Assembly: GCF_003034915.1 (NCBI RefSeq)
Contig: NZ_PZJX01000045.1
Coordinates: forward strand, 1-64,000
Source of the DNA: Mesorhizobium helmanticense
Lineage (GTDB): Bacteria > Pseudomonadota > Alphaproteobacteria > Rhizobiales > Rhizobiaceae
Length of the DNA stretch: 64,000 bases
Reading direction: 5' to 3'
Below, in pieces: positions 1-12,283 of the stretch (within the stretch, counting starts at the first letter, position 1; every line of letters begins with the position of its first letter). Under the pieces are notes generated by a model. It did no database searches. It was not told where the DNA came from and was given only the letters and a program-made list of their open reading frames with translations. A program made the position numbers and the translations under genes.

Positions 1-132
1 CGAGACCGCGTCATTGGAATCATTAGATCATTAAAAACAAGAAAGATCGCGCTAATGAAGATTAGCTGGGCCGTGAGCCCGAATAGAAACGCGCGTTTCA
101 CGCGGCCCGCCCGGTGCTATCTTTTATCGACA

Positions 133-345
133 TCAGGCGACGGCTTTCGTTTTGCACGGTCCGCGCGGTCTCACCCTAGTCGCAACCGCGTCCATCATCT
201 CGCAAAGATCGTCCATCGACCAGAGCTTGTCGGCAACGCCTGCAGCCAATGCAGGCGACATTTTTAGCGTCTCTTGAACGCGGATGAAGTTGTACCAGAC
301 AGTGCACAATTTTCCCAACCGGAAATGGCGTTTGCGCAATTTCAA
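133..345 (-). pseudogene. IS1-like transposase C-terminal remnant
   Basis: The minus-strand reading frame encodes the tail seen at the C-terminus of IS1-like transposases common in rhizobia: a KLCTVWYNFIR segment, then an SPALAAGVADKLWSMDD segment that resembles the usual 'hkTLrvtPAMAAGvtdrlW' end. Nothing upstream in the frame supplies the catalytic DDE part, and the first residues of the open frame do not look like a natural start, so this is a relic. No terminal inverted repeats were recognised around it. Family assignment is from memory of the motif, not from a search. Confidence 0.55.
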
Positions 346-480
346 ACGGAGACACTACCCGCGCGTACCATACCTTTCGGCGTGCTGATTTCCGTTGCTG
401 AAAACGCCTGAATCAACAGGTGCGCCCGAAGGCGCAACCTGCTGATATCGCGGACTTCCATACGATCGGGAAAGAAAATT

Positions 481-893
481 GCCAGCTGGCCTGTAAGCCG
501 GGTTCTGTATGGCCCTCGCCCCTTGCGGCGCGAGAACGTGGCGGCCATTCATCTTGGGCGCATATTGCCATGCGCCTCACGCAACCTACCCGGACGGTGA
601 GCCGGAAACAGCCCCCGAGGGTTTCCCCTCGCACCGTCCCTATTCGGTCTTGCTCCCGGTGGGGTTTACCGTGCCGCTCCTGTTGCCAGTCGCGCGGTGG
701 GCTCTTACCCCACCCTTTCACCCTTGCCCCGAATCCGGCAAAGCCGGATCGTGGCGGTTTGCTTTCTGTGGCACTTTCCCTGGGGTCGCCCCCGCCGGCC
801 ATTAACCGGCACCGTGTCTCCATGGAGCCCGGACTTTCCTCACCCGCAGCCTTTCGGCTTCGCGAGTGCGGCCGCCCGGCCAGCTGGCAAGGC
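481..893 (-). ncRNA. rnpB: RNase P RNA (bacterial type A)
   Basis: Catalytic RNA of RNase P, which removes 5' leaders from pre-tRNA. The conserved 5' core GAGGAAAGTCCGGGCTCC reads on the minus strand at 841-824, and the conserved 3' element ACAGAACCCGGCTT reads on the minus strand at 508-495. The ends pair as a P1 helix: GCCAGCTGGCC near 888 with GGCCAGCTGGC at 491-481. The roughly 410-nt length fits alphaproteobacterial rnpB. Exact ends are estimated from the P1 helix. Open frames across this stretch on both strands are artefacts of the structured GC-rich RNA. Confidence 0.95.
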
Positions 894-948
894 GTATAAA
901 GGGGTTCACGCCAAAAAACGCAAACGAAAAAAGCGACTTATGAGCAGT

Positions 949-1695
949 TCATGCAGGCGACCCAAGCGCGGCCATCTGCACCTTGACCTTGCCGCAATAA
1001 GCCGCCGACACCGGGTTCATGCGCTTGGCGGCATGGCCGGCATTGTACTTCAGGATCGTGCCGCAGGTGGTGCCGCCGCCGAGCCCGCGCGCCATGGCAA
1101 GATATTTCATTCCGTATCTGATGTTGGTGTCGGGATTGAACAGGCCCTTGACCGAGCCGGTGTAGCCCATCATCCGCGCTGTCGCCGGCTTGATCTGCAT
1201 CAGGCCGATCTCGCCGGCGCCGCCGACGATGTTCGGCTGGTAATTGCTCTCGATCTTGACGACGGCGTTGGCAAGCGACACCGGCACGCCATAGGTGGCG
1301 GCATAACGGGCGATGATCGCCGAATACTGGCCAGTGCCGCCAGCCACCGCGGTCGGCACCGCCCTGCTCTTGCGGTCGATCGAGGCCGTCGTCGTCCGGT
1401 CGAGATGCTTCCTGTTGCGCTTCACATGCCGCTTGGAGACTGCCTTCTTCGCCGAGGTCGCCCTTTTTGCCGAAGTCACCTTTTTGGCCTTTACCCCAGC
1501 CGTTTTTTCAACTTTCGCGCTGGCTGTCCTCTTTGCCTTTGCGCCTTGGCCGGCTTTCGGCATGGCGGTCTTGCCGGCTGCGACAGTGAAGCCCTGGTCT
1601 GCTCGCTGGCTCAGTGGCGCGCCATTCGCCGTGCTGAAGGCAAAAGTCATTACGCCGGCAGCAACAGCTGCCGTTACAACGGTCAATTTCTGCAT
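949..1695 (-). CDS. Secreted lytic transglycosylase (SLT domain)
   Basis: Peptidoglycan lytic transglycosylase, 248 residues, probably periplasmic. An N-terminal signal peptide (about residues 1-25, hydrophobic, ending AFSTANGA) is followed by a Lys/Ala-rich basic linker (about 45-105) and then an SLT domain. The domain shows the catalytic Glu in VVKIESNY, the GEIGLMQIKPATA block, the NIRYGMKYLAMA helix and a YNAGH segment. The frame is open 43 codons further upstream. The ATG at 1695 was chosen because it starts directly at the signal peptide MQKLTVV. The basic linker may bind wall or nucleic acid polymers; this is inference. Confidence 0.85.
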   Translation of the reverse strand: MQKLTVVTAAVAAGVMTFAFSTANGAPLSQRADQGFTVAAGKTAMPKAGQGAKAKRTASAKVEKTAGVKAKKVTSAKRATSAKKAVSKRHVKRNRKHLDRTTTASIDRKSRAVPTAVAGGTGQYSAIIARYAATYGVPVSLANAVVKIESNYQPNIVGGAGEIGLMQIKPATARMMGYTGSVKGLFNPDTNIRYGMKYLAMARGLGGGTTCGTILKYNAGHAAKRMNPVSAAYCGKVKVQMAALGSPA

Positions 1696-1838
1696 GTGAT
1701 CCTGTTCTGTCTGAACCGCGCGAAGAACTTCACGCAGATACGCTAAATCAACATCGGAACATCCGGGAGGATTAGACGCCCGACAACTTGCACAGTGCGC
1801 CTTTGACGGTCGATTTGGCACCAAACAAGGCGAGGCAA

Positions 1839-1853
1839 GTCACTTTAAGTGAC
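1839..1853. promoter_or_regulatory. 15-bp palindrome, possible operator
   Basis: GTCACTTTAAGTGAC is a perfect inverted repeat around one central base. It lies in the gap between the amidase stop (1881) and the transglycosylase start (1695), so it is upstream of the minus-strand transglycosylase. It could be a regulator site or only a weak hairpin. No regulator is identified. Confidence 0.3.
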
Positions 1854-1880
1854 AGGTTGTAACTTTAGGGCGTAAAAAGA

Positions 1881-2648
1881 CTACTTGGAAGAAGCTGTCC
1901 TTGCGGAAGCGAGCAACCGTTCCAGCGTACGGATCGTCGATCCGTCGGCGAGGCCGTCCACCTTGCGCTGCCGGAAATGCCGCTGGAAAGCGTCGACCGC
2001 GATTTCGGTCTGCCGGTCGAAAGCCCCCGATATCTCCACCCCATAACCGTAGAGCGCTAGCATCGATTGCAACGCCTCCACCTCGGCGCCTGCATCACCG
2101 GTCTTCAGCGCCGCGCCGCCCCTGATGGATGCAGCTTCGACGAGATGGCCGACACCGGCCTCGAACAGCGCCTTCCACGGGAACTTCTCACCCGGATCGA
2201 TCTTGCGTCCCGGCGCCACGTCTGAATGGGCGAGCACCCGCTGGGGTGGAATGGAATGGCGATGGACGATCCCCTTGCACAGGCCGATCACGGCGTCGAT
2301 CTGCCGTTTAGGGAAGCTGCGATAGCCCAGCGAATGTCCAGGATTGACGATCTCGATACCGATCGAACAGGAATTTATGTCGGTGCGTCCGAACCACGAA
2401 CTCTTGCCGGCATGCCAGGCACGGTCGCTTTCCCTGACCATCTGGACGATCTGGCCGTCCTCATGGACGAGATAGTGCGCCGAGACTTCGCTGGCCGGAT
2501 CGCACAGCCATGCTTCAGCGCCCGCGCCGGTCTTCATGCCGGTGTAGTGCAGCACGATCATGTCGGGCCTGATCGTTTCGCGTCGCGGACCGAAATTCGG
2601 CGATACCCTTACCTCGGCGTTCGGCTCGTCGGGCAGGAAGCCGCTCAT
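1881..2648 (-). CDS. N-acetylmuramoyl-L-alanine amidase (AmpD/AmiD-like) with peptidoglycan-binding domain
   Basis: Zn-dependent amidase of the Amidase_2 family, 255 residues, predicted to cleave the MurNAc-L-Ala bond during peptidoglycan turnover. The first zinc His is in MIVLHYTG, followed by SAHYLVHEDG, the WHAGKSSW block, SIGIEIVNPG and the late His/Asp pair in LAHSDVAPGRKIDPG. Residues ~185-250 form a PG_binding_1 domain (LQSMLALYGYG...). No clear signal peptide is visible, so a cytosolic muropeptide-recycling role is possible. The start overlaps the stop of the upstream DjlA-like gene by 4 bp (ATGA), which suggests translational coupling. Confidence 0.88.
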   Translation of the reverse strand: MSGFLPDEPNAEVRVSPNFGPRRETIRPDMIVLHYTGMKTGAGAEAWLCDPASEVSAHYLVHEDGQIVQMVRESDRAWHAGKSSWFGRTDINSCSIGIEIVNPGHSLGYRSFPKRQIDAVIGLCKGIVHRHSIPPQRVLAHSDVAPGRKIDPGEKFPWKALFEAGVGHLVEAASIRGGAALKTGDAGAEVEALQSMLALYGYGVEISGAFDRQTEIAVDAFQRHFRQRKVDGLADGSTIRTLERLLASARTASSK

Positions 2649-3364
2649 GCGTGCCGCAGACCTCGCTCGATCATCTCATAGGCCGCGTTGATCGCGGCGA
2701 TCCTGGTCGTCGCGATCTTGATGAATTCCTGAGGCAGACCGCGTGCGATCAGCCGGTCGGGATGGTTGTCCGAGACCAGCTTGCGATAACGCTTCCTGAC
2801 CTCCTCGAACGGCTTTCCACGTTCGATGCCAAGCACGACATAAGGATCTCCGGCACCGAGATTGACGTGACGTGCCAGAATGCTCTGGTAGTGCGCCTCC
2901 TCGATCCGGAAGATCTCGGCGATGCGATGCAGGAACTGGCCTTCGCGCTCATGCACCAGCCCGTCGGCCTTGGCGATGTGGAACAGCCCGTCGAGAATGT
3001 CCTCCAGCATCACGCAGTTTGTATGGCCGGAGCCGCAAAGCTGCGCCATGCGCTCGGCATAGGTCTCGAACCCGGCAACGTCTTGCTTGGCCAGATCGTA
3101 GAGGCGCGCCACATTGCGCGTCTGCTCTCTCGGCACTTCGAATATTTCCTGGAAGGCCCGCACCTCATCTTGCGTGACGATGCCATCGGCCTTGGCCATC
3201 TTGGCAGACAGCGCGATCATCGCCACCGAGAAGGCAACGCGCCGGCGCAAATCGGCATCGCCGGAGAAAACCGTACGCACGGCCTCCACGACATCGGCGA
3301 CACCCGACGAGGCTGAAGACGAAACGCGGGTAATGAAGTCGCCGAAGCGGTCCCAAATCGACAT
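2645..3364 (-). CDS. DjlA-like co-chaperone (TerB-like domain + J domain)
   Basis: 239-residue J-domain protein. The N-terminal two thirds (about 45-165) is an alpha-helical TerB/DjlA-type domain with the repeated acidic motifs AKADGIVTQDE and AKADGLVHERE. The C-terminus (about 172-238) is a DnaJ domain with the diagnostic HPD tripeptide in SDNHPDRL, which stimulates DnaK ATPase. Unlike enterobacterial DjlA, no clear N-terminal membrane segment is seen, so it may be cytosolic. It is coupled to the downstream amidase by a 4-bp overlap; this arrangement may link folding or envelope stress to wall turnover, which is inference. Confidence 0.87.
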   Translation of the reverse strand: MSIWDRFGDFITRVSSSASSGVADVVEAVRTVFSGDADLRRRVAFSVAMIALSAKMAKADGIVTQDEVRAFQEIFEVPREQTRNVARLYDLAKQDVAGFETYAERMAQLCGSGHTNCVMLEDILDGLFHIAKADGLVHEREGQFLHRIAEIFRIEEAHYQSILARHVNLGAGDPYVVLGIERGKPFEEVRKRYRKLVSDNHPDRLIARGLPQEFIKIATTRIAAINAAYEMIERGLRHA

Positions 3365-3496
3365 GAGGGCTTAATAGGACCAACCGGCCACCGCTATCAA
3401 GCGAAGACAATGCCGCAATGCTCCACGCCACCAATTTGGTGGCGCACAAAATAGCGGCTTTGCGGCGCTAGGCGCGCGTATCTTAAACGAGATGAA

Positions 3497-3524
3497 GGGA
3501 AGGCCGGCGTTGACCGGCCTCCCC
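3497..3524 (-). terminator. Weak hairpin downstream of small lipoprotein gene
   Basis: GAGGCCGGTCAACGCCGGCCTT on the minus strand folds into a short GC-rich stem just after the lipoprotein stop codon. The following bases are only moderately T-rich (TTCCCTTC), so intrinsic termination is plausible but not strong. Confidence 0.4.
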
Positions 3525-3541
3525 CAAATTGGTCGTCTGAA

Positions 3542-3742
3542 CTACTGCGCCGGGGCAGCAGGCGCCGCAGGAGCCGGAGCCGGTTCGGCTGGCTTCGTGG
3601 CGTCAGGGGCCGGCTGCATCGGCTGTTCGGCGGCCGGCGGATTGGTGCTCTGCGTTGTGGTATTATCGGTGCCGCTGTCGCTGCAGGCCGCAACGCCGAG
3701 CAATGCAAGCGCCGAAACCGACGCAAGAATGAGCTTTTTCAT
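3542..3742 (-). CDS. Small Pro/Ala-rich lipoprotein
   Basis: 66-residue predicted lipoprotein. The start ATG at 3742 gives a textbook signal peptide (MKKLILASVSALALLG) with lipobox VAAC, so Cys20 would be lipidated. The mature part has a short Ser/Thr/Asn-rich stretch and then a low-complexity Pro/Ala tail with no recognisable domain. The frame is open 23 codons upstream, but those codons do not look like a signal sequence, and a purine-rich stretch (GAGGAGAAAAAG) lies just before the ATG. Function unknown; similar Pro/Ala-tailed lipoproteins are common in rhizobial envelopes. Confidence 0.7.
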   Translation of the reverse strand: MKKLILASVSALALLGVAACSDSGTDNTTTQSTNPPAAEQPMQPAPDATKPAEPAPAPAAPAAPAQ

Positions 3743-3924
3743 AACTTTTTCTCCTCTGATCACGCCGCCGTTACCGGTGGCGGTCGAGGACAAAATGCAT
3801 GAGGCGGACATCAGTTTCGTAACGTTGCATTTCCACCTGTAACATCTTCATATCCTTTGGCGATTGCCCGCCGGGGCATCTCGAACTAACAGGATCGGAC
3901 AGTGAAAATGCCGGGAGCCGTGTC

Positions 3925-7689
<3,765 letters not shown>

Positions 7690-7705
7690 GGAGGCACCAA
7701 CAAGA

Positions 7706-7723
7706 CTGTCACCGGCTTGTCAT
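7706..7723 (+). promoter_or_regulatory. Candidate Pho box upstream of btaA
   Basis: CTGTCACCGGCTTGTCAT has two 7-bp half sites (CTGTCAC and TTGTCAT) separated by 4 bp. This fits the PhoB box layout CTGTCAT-N4-CTGTCAT with mismatches at the end of repeat 1 and the start of repeat 2. It starts 17 bp after the hydantoinase stop and ends about 50 bp before the btaA start. Known biology: betaine-lipid synthesis by BtaAB is induced by phosphate limitation in Rhodobacter and Sinorhizobium. Confidence 0.6.
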
Positions 7724-7772
7724 GACGCTGCGCTACCCGCTTGCGGCAAAGCAAACGGGGAATCAGCTTGTC

Positions 7773-9020
7773 ATGACGGATCTTTCCGGGGAACTCGTTT
7801 TTCGACGTGGCAAGGAAGTTGGAAAAGCCGTCTATCAGAACCGTCCGCTGTCGAAAGCCGGTATCTCCGAGCGGCTGTTCGCCTTGCTGTTTTCCGGCCT
7901 TGTCTACCCGCAGATCTGGGAAGACCCCGATGTCGACATGGAGGCGATGCAGCTTGGCCAGGGCCATCGCATCGTCACCATTGCGTCCGGCGGCTGCAAC
8001 ATCCTCGCCTATCTCACCCGCTCGCCCGAAAGCATCGACGCCATCGATCTCAACGCCGCCCACATCGCGCTGAACCGCATGAAGCTGGAGGCGGTGCGCC
8101 ATCTGCCGTCGCAGGCCGACCTGTTTCGCTTCTTCGGCGCCGCCGACACCAGCCATAATTCACAGGCCTACGACCGCTTCATCGCTCCGCATCTCGATGC
8201 GGTCAGCCGCCACTATTGGGAGCGGCGCAACTGGCTCGGCCGTCGCCGCATCGCCGTCTTCGACCGCAACTTCTACCAGACCGGCCTGCTCGGCCTGTTC
8301 ATCGCCATGGGCCACCGCACGGCCAAATTCTTCGGCGTCGATCCCGCTGGCATCATGAAAGCGAAGAGCCTGGCCGACCAGCGCCGCTTCTTCAACGAGG
8401 AGCTGGCGCCCGTCTTCGAAAAACCGTTGCTGAAATGGGCCACCTCGCGAAAAGCCTCGCTGTTCGGCCTCGGCATTCCGCCGGCCCAGTACGATTCGCT
8501 GATCACCTCGGGCGACGGCACCATGGCCAGCGTCCTGAAAGCCAGGCTGGAAAAGCTCGCCTGCGATTTTCCGTTGCAGACCAATTACTTCGCCTGGCAA
8601 GCTTTTGCGCGCCGCTATCCCGACCCGGGCGAAGCAGCGCTCCCCGCCTATCTCGAAAAGCGCAACTACGAGACGATCCGCAACAATGTCGATCGCGTCG
8701 CCATCAACCACGCCAATCTGATCGAATTCCTCGCCGCCAAGGATGCCGGCTCGGTCGACCGTTTCGTGCTGCTCGACGCGCAGGACTGGATGACCGACGA
8801 CCAGCTCAATGCGTTGTGGGCCGAGATCACCCGCACCGCATCCACTGGCGCCCGCGTCATCTTCCGCACCGCCGCCGAACCCAGCCTTCTGCCCGGCCGC
8901 GTCTCGAATTCGCTGCTCGACCAGTGGAATTATGAGGACGAGGCCTCGCGCGAATTCTCGGCCCGCGACCGTTCGGCCATCTATGGCGGCTTCCACCTCT
9001 ATGTGAAGCGGGACGCATGA
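7773..9020 (+). CDS. btaA: S-adenosylmethionine:diacylglycerol 3-amino-3-carboxypropyltransferase
   Basis: 415-residue DUF3419 protein, first enzyme of diacylglyceryl-trimethylhomoserine (DGTS) betaine-lipid synthesis. It transfers the 3-amino-3-carboxypropyl group of SAM to diacylglycerol at the membrane. Recognised by LLFSGLVYPQIWEDPDVD, the SAM-site block IVTIASGGCNILAYL, AIDLNAAHIALNRMKLEA and the C-terminal SIVxRT-like stretch ARVIFRTAAEPSLLP. The ATG at 7773 was preferred over the in-frame ATG at 7722 because the latter overlaps the candidate Pho box and an AAGGAGG at 7688 is too far from it. Its stop overlaps btaB by 4 bp. Confidence 0.92.
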   Translation: MTDLSGELVFRRGKEVGKAVYQNRPLSKAGISERLFALLFSGLVYPQIWEDPDVDMEAMQLGQGHRIVTIASGGCNILAYLTRSPESIDAIDLNAAHIALNRMKLEAVRHLPSQADLFRFFGAADTSHNSQAYDRFIAPHLDAVSRHYWERRNWLGRRRIAVFDRNFYQTGLLGLFIAMGHRTAKFFGVDPAGIMKAKSLADQRRFFNEELAPVFEKPLLKWATSRKASLFGLGIPPAQYDSLITSGDGTMASVLKARLEKLACDFPLQTNYFAWQAFARRYPDPGEAALPAYLEKRNYETIRNNVDRVAINHANLIEFLAAKDAGSVDRFVLLDAQDWMTDDQLNALWAEITRTASTGARVIFRTAAEPSLLPGRVSNSLLDQWNYEDEASREFSARDRSAIYGGFHLYVKRDA

Positions 9021-9694
9021 GCACGAGCGAGCTGCCGGCCGGGCACGGCGAACCGCCGATCGGGCATGCCGAACTGATGGACGGCGTCTATCGCTGGCAG
9101 CGCCATTTCTACGACCTGACCCGCAAATATTACCTGCTCGGCCGCGACCGGCTGATATCGGGACTCGACGTGCCGGCCGGCGGCACCGTGCTCGAACTCG
9201 GCTGCGGCACCGGCCGCAACATCGTGCTTGCCGCCCGCCGCTATCCCGATGCCCGCTTCTTCGGTCTCGATATTTCGGCCGAAATGCTGGAGACGGCCAG
9301 TGCGGCCATGGCCCGCGAAGGCCTGCCCGGCCGTGTTACGCTGGCGCGCGGCGACGCCACCGATTTCGATGCGAAGACGCTGTTCGGCCTGGCCACCTTC
9401 GACCGCATCTTCGTGTCCTATTCGCTATCGATGATCCCCGGCTGGGAAAAGACCGTGTCGGCCGCACTTGCCGCCCTTTCACCTGATGGCTCGCTGCATG
9501 TCGTCGATTTCGGCCAGCAGGAAGCCCTGCCCCGCTGGTTCCGCACGCTGCTGCGAGGCTGGCTGGGAAAATTCCACGTCGAGCCGCGTAAAGCGTTGCG
9601 CGACGTCCTGGAATCGGAATCCGCAAGAGTTGGCGCAAGCCTTCGGTTCAGAACGCTCTATCGCGGCTACGCCTGGTTGGCGATCGTCGGCTAG
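9017..9694 (+). CDS. btaB: Diacylglyceryl homoserine N-methyltransferase
   Basis: 225-residue class I SAM methyltransferase that methylates the homoserine head group three times to give DGTS. Motif I is VLELGCGTGRNIVLA (~55-70), followed by FFGLDISAEML, RGDATDF and the post-motif SLHVVDFGQQE. The start overlaps the btaA stop (ATGA), a translationally coupled pair, which together with DUF3419 upstream makes the BtaB assignment firm. The operon would allow phospholipids to be replaced by phosphorus-free lipid under phosphate starvation. Confidence 0.92.
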   Translation: MSTSELPAGHGEPPIGHAELMDGVYRWQRHFYDLTRKYYLLGRDRLISGLDVPAGGTVLELGCGTGRNIVLAARRYPDARFFGLDISAEMLETASAAMAREGLPGRVTLARGDATDFDAKTLFGLATFDRIFVSYSLSMIPGWEKTVSAALAALSPDGSLHVVDFGQQEALPRWFRTLLRGWLGKFHVEPRKALRDVLESESARVGASLRFRTLYRGYAWLAIVG

Positions 9695-9723
9695 CGAAAC
9701 CTTCTTCCGATCGGCTGGTGGCG

Positions 9724-11103
9724 TTATTTAAGCGCTTTCACCAGCGCCGCCACCATCGTCTGCGGCCGGTAGCCGAGCTTGGCCGGTGTCAGGCCGAGCC
9801 GCACCACTACGAGCTTCTCGGAGGGAATGATGGCGATCGTCTGCCCGTCATGCCCCTCCATCCAGTATGTATCTTGAGGCAGGCCGGCGGCAACGCCGGC
9901 GCCGGGGCTTTCCTCGTCGCCCGGACCTTCGATCCACAATTGGCCCTTGCCGTAGACTTTCGAGGCGGGTGTGGCTTCCCGCATCCAGCCGACGAAACCG
10001 GCCGGCAAGATCTCCTTGCCGTTCCAGACGCCGTCCCGCAGCATGAACTGGCCGAAGCGCGCCCAGTCGCGCGCCGTGGCGTAGAGATAGGACGAGCCGA
10101 CGAAGGTGCCATGCTCGTCGGCCTCGAGCACCGCGCTCTGCATGCCGAGGGGATTGAACAGGGCGACCCTTGGCCATGCCAGCGCCTTGTCCTTGTCGCC
10201 GATCGCATCCTGCCACAGCCGGGACAGCATCACCGCCGTGCCGCTCGAATAGGAGAACACCTTGCCGACGTCGCCGGTCAGCGGCTTGGATTCGGCAAAG
10301 CCCGCCATGTCAGGCTCGAGATAGAGCATGCGCGTCACGTCGGCGACGTCGCCATAATCCTCGTTGAATTCGAGCCCGCTCGACATCGCCATCATGTCGG
10401 CCAGGCTGATGGCGGCGCGGCCATCGGCTTTCCAGGGGCCGAACAGGCCCTGGTTGGTCATCGCCATCTTGCCGTCCTTCACCACCGTGCCGACGATGGC
10501 GGCGTTCACCGTCTTGGTCATCGACCAGCCGAGCAGCGGCGACTTCTCGGAAAAGCCGTCGCCATAGCGCTCGGTGACGATGCGGCCGTTCTTGACCACC
10601 ACCACGGCGCGCATGCCGGAACCGGTCAGCGCCACATCGTCGAGAATCCTGGCGATTTCGGGATTCTGCGAGGCGTCGACCTTGTCGCCTTCCGGCCACA
10701 GCGCGTCAGGTGGCGGCGCCGGCGTCAACGCCGCCCCGGTGAAGGTATTGGCAGCGGCGATGTCGCCGTCCGGAACCGAAGCACAGCCAAGCCCGTCGCG
10801 AACGACCGCGACGCTCTTGCCAAACACACCGAACAGCCCGGCCGAAACCGTGCCCTTTTCCTTGTCCACCGTCACCCGCATCAGCCTCAACAGCGGATGG
10901 CCTGGCGCCTGTACATCGACGGCAAGTACGTCGTCGACATCGCGTCCCGCGATGAAGACATTCGAGCAGACGATCTTGGCCGAATAGCCCGAGCCGACGC
11001 GGATCAGTTCAGGCGGCGCGAAATAGAGCCAGGCAGCGAGTGCGACGACCGCCAGCACGACCAGCCCCAGCAGCCACTTGACGATCTTCGCAACGGTCCG
11101 CAT
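9724..11103 (-). CDS. Membrane-anchored serine hydrolase, beta-lactamase/penicillin-binding fold
   Basis: 459-residue protein with one N-terminal membrane helix (about 8-27) and a periplasmic class-C-type serine hydrolase domain. The nucleophile motif SxxK is SMTK with Ser194. A second motif is YSSG (YxS type), and GHDGQ near the C-terminus takes the place of the KTG box. The family includes esterases, D-aminopeptidases and 6-aminohexanoate-dimer hydrolase-like enzymes; the substrate cannot be called here. The ATG at 11103 was chosen over an upstream in-frame start because it places the basic residues right before the helix. Converges with btaB, 29 bp apart. Confidence 0.82.
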   Translation of the reverse strand: MRTVAKIVKWLLGLVVLAVVALAAWLYFAPPELIRVGSGYSAKIVCSNVFIAGRDVDDVLAVDVQAPGHPLLRLMRVTVDKEKGTVSAGLFGVFGKSVAVVRDGLGCASVPDGDIAAANTFTGAALTPAPPPDALWPEGDKVDASQNPEIARILDDVALTGSGMRAVVVVKNGRIVTERYGDGFSEKSPLLGWSMTKTVNAAIVGTVVKDGKMAMTNQGLFGPWKADGRAAISLADMMAMSSGLEFNEDYGDVADVTRMLYLEPDMAGFAESKPLTGDVGKVFSYSSGTAVMLSRLWQDAIGDKDKALAWPRVALFNPLGMQSAVLEADEHGTFVGSSYLYATARDWARFGQFMLRDGVWNGKEILPAGFVGWMREATPASKVYGKGQLWIEGPGDEESPGAGVAAGLPQDTYWMEGHDGQTIAIIPSEKLVVVRLGLTPAKLGYRPQTMVAALVKALK

Positions 11104-11221
11104 TTTCCGCTTTCTAGGTCGGCACAAGGCTTATGTCATCGATTTGCCGCCATTGCTTCCGCAAATCGTGCTTCTTGTCGAGCGCCGTCAACCTGTTATC
11201 AACCATGATCGGCGATCACGG

Positions 11222-11266
11222 ATGCATGTCGCCCAAAAGTGCCCAGCGGTTTTGGGCGACATGCAT
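11222..11266. repeat. Short dispersed palindrome (copy 1)
   Basis: Near-perfect inverted repeat with arms ATGCATGTCGCCCAAAA and TTTTGGGCGACATGCAT around GTGCCCAGCGG. The same design occurs at 44519-44564. It lies between two divergent genes (serine hydrolase and GH25 lipoprotein). It matches a small palindrome often seen between rhizobial genes. Confidence 0.75.
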
Positions 11267-11381
11267 CAAACAAGGATATCGGGCGATCCCATGGGGTGAG
11301 CGTCCGGCAGGGGGCCAGACCGAGGGGGCACCCAGGAAACAGACCCATCAGCGGCCGGCTGAAACCGGCTCAGGAGTAGTG

Positions 11382-12179
11382 ATGCGCCGTTTCGCGGTCC
11401 TCATCATGCTTGCACTGCTTGGCGCCTGCTCGACAGTCGACGATCTTGCGCCGTTGGCGCCGTCAGGCTCCAGTCCGACTGTTGCGGTACGGGCTCCCCG
11501 TTTCGCCGACTCCGATCCGCATGAATGGGACAGCGGCGCGCCGTGGAATTATGCCGTCCACGGCACCGACGTCTCCAAGTACCAGACCTCGGTCGACTGG
11601 CCGGCGGCCAGGGCCAGCGGCATCTCCTTCGTTTTCATCAAGGCGACCGAAGGTGGCGATCGCTTCGATAACTTTTTTGACGAGCATTGGAGCCGCACGA
11701 AAGCGGCCGGAATTCCGCGCGCGGCCTACCATTTCTATTATTTTTGCACGCCCGCCGCCACGCAAGCGCGCTGGTTCATCCGCAACGTGCCCAGAGACCG
11801 GTCGGCGCTACCGCCTGTTCTCGACATGGAATGGAACCCACAATCGCCGACCTGCAAGCTGCGACCCGACGCTGCAACGGTGCGCAGCGAGATGAGCATC
11901 TTCCTGGATATCCTCGAGAAGCATTACGGCAAGAAGCCGATCATCTACACCTCGATCGATTTCTTCGATGACAACAATTTGTCGACCTTCCGCGGCTATC
12001 CCTACTGGCTGCGTTCGGTGGCCGGCCACCCGCGCGAGAGATACGGCAGCCACCCCTTCACCTTCTGGCAGTATACAGGAACCGGCATCGTGCCGGGTAT
12101 CCCGGGCAAGGCCGACATCAATGTCTTCAACGGCTCGGAAGCCGCCTGGAACAAATGGCTGCGGCAGAACACCCGTTGA
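11382..12179 (+). CDS. GH25 lysozyme-like lipoprotein
   Basis: 265-residue predicted lipoprotein with a glycoside hydrolase family 25 domain (N-acetylmuramidase). The signal peptide MRRFAVLIMLALLGAC contains a lipobox LGAC, so Cys16 is probably the lipidated residue. The GH25 fold begins with HGTDVSKYQ (conserved Asp of strand 1), then FVFIKATEGG, AYHFYYF, the catalytic VLDMEW and IIYTSIDFF, ending with FWQYTGTG. Start ATG at 11382 follows CAGGAG by 5 nt; a GTG directly before it is an alternative. Followed at 104 bp by another wall hydrolase on the same strand. Confidence 0.88.
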   Translation: MRRFAVLIMLALLGACSTVDDLAPLAPSGSSPTVAVRAPRFADSDPHEWDSGAPWNYAVHGTDVSKYQTSVDWPAARASGISFVFIKATEGGDRFDNFFDEHWSRTKAAGIPRAAYHFYYFCTPAATQARWFIRNVPRDRSALPPVLDMEWNPQSPTCKLRPDAATVRSEMSIFLDILEKHYGKKPIIYTSIDFFDDNNLSTFRGYPYWLRSVAGHPRERYGSHPFTFWQYTGTGIVPGIPGKADINVFNGSEAAWNKWLRQNTR

Positions 12180-12283
12180 CACCGGGCCTGTCGCCTGCTT
12201 TCGACACAGCCGGTAGCGGATTTACGTGACGCCCGTCTTGGACGCCCGTCTTGGAAGACCGCATTTGTTTCGAAAGGATCGCG

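Noticed and set aside
420..1746. Several open frames on both strands across the RNase P RNA
   Set aside because: They read through a structured RNA gene and have no protein-family features.
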